From NCBI RefSeq assembly GCF_007004545.3, contig NZ_CP045503.2, forward strand, positions 962,501 to 1,026,500: a stretch of DNA of 64,000 nucleotides, read 5' to 3'. The notes under the pieces were generated by a model. It was not told where the DNA came from and made no database searches. It worked only from the letters and a program-made list of their open reading frames with translations. The DNA comes from Shewanella eurypsychrophilus. Lineage in GTDB: Bacteria; Pseudomonadota; Gammaproteobacteria; Enterobacterales; Shewanellaceae. A program made the translations under genes and the position numbers. Below are positions 63,916 to 64,000 of this stretch, in pieces. Each line of letters begins with the position of its first letter. The first letter of the stretch is position 1.

Positions 63916-64000
63916 GGCGGAACTCCTTAAATCTGAGTCTGTATTTGAGCCAGATAGTTAGTTCAAATAACGTATACCGAACCTATTATGTTCTTAACAC

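Overview
This window looks like chromosomal DNA of a marine gammaproteobacterium, most likely a Shewanella. The support is a periplasmic tetraheme flavocytochrome c of the FccA type, an ArcA regulator, a subtilase with a GlyGly-CTERM-like tail, class I fbp, LdhA, AhpC/AhpF, a lysine-riboswitch-controlled aspartokinase and a prfB with the classical programmed frameshift. I see no rRNA, tRNA, CRISPR array or prophage. The genus is inferred from protein resemblance, not from a search.

Layout. 1-4645: a four-gene, tightly coupled cluster whose first gene is cut by the left edge. It encodes an SMC/MukB-like ATPase, a MukE-like protein, a kleisin-like protein and a Toprim protein, the parts list of a Wadjet/MksBEFG plasmid-defence condensin, in the order C-B-A-D. 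5111-7664: a DAACS-family symporter with altered cation and substrate residues, a periplasmic solute-binding protein and a small lipoprotein followed by an 84-bp tandem repeat. 7907-13548: a two-component system (kinase with a solute-binding sensor domain, NtrC-like regulator lacking GAFTGA) divergent from fccA, with paired operator-like palindromes between them. 13743-14993: an intact IS3-family insertion sequence. 15223-24182: fbp, a DPP-IV-type lipoprotein peptidase, arcA, a DUF3293-like gene, a MITE-like repeat, a lysine riboswitch, lysC and an aspartoacylase-like gene. 24297-29612: secreted S8 protease, asnC, an RluA-type pseudouridine synthase. 29820-32713: an AT-rich block with a ToxR/CadC-like membrane regulator carrying a beta-propeller and a tiny secreted protein. 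33011-37275: membrane proteins, two methyltransferase-like proteins, ldhA and a dienelactone hydrolase. 37908-41511: ahpC, ahpF and a diguanylate cyclase. 41650-48569: a small YjfB-like protein, a thioredoxin-CcdA fusion, an OmpA-like remnant, an OhrR-like repressor, a GlpD-like dehydrogenase, ChrA and a pentapeptide-repeat potassium channel. 48823-54972: prfB, lysS, a PAS-GGDEF-EAL protein and an SGNH hydrolase. 55233-63915: an RluE-like synthase, nagB, brnQ, a TonB siderophore receptor, an iodotyrosine-deiodinase-like flavoprotein, hmp and a small membrane protein.

The most unusual pattern is shared by four unrelated genes (the lipoprotein at 7398, lysS, the RluE-like gene and the nitroreductase-family gene). 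In each, the 3' end of the coding sequence, including the stop codon, is repeated just downstream. In the nitroreductase case two extra copies differ from the gene only at synonymous positions, and in the RluE case most differences in the conserved part are synonymous. The copies therefore look like fragments of other alleles left behind by gene replacement rather than simple polymerase slippage. The Wadjet-like cluster and this recurring 3'-end echo are the two things most worth following up.
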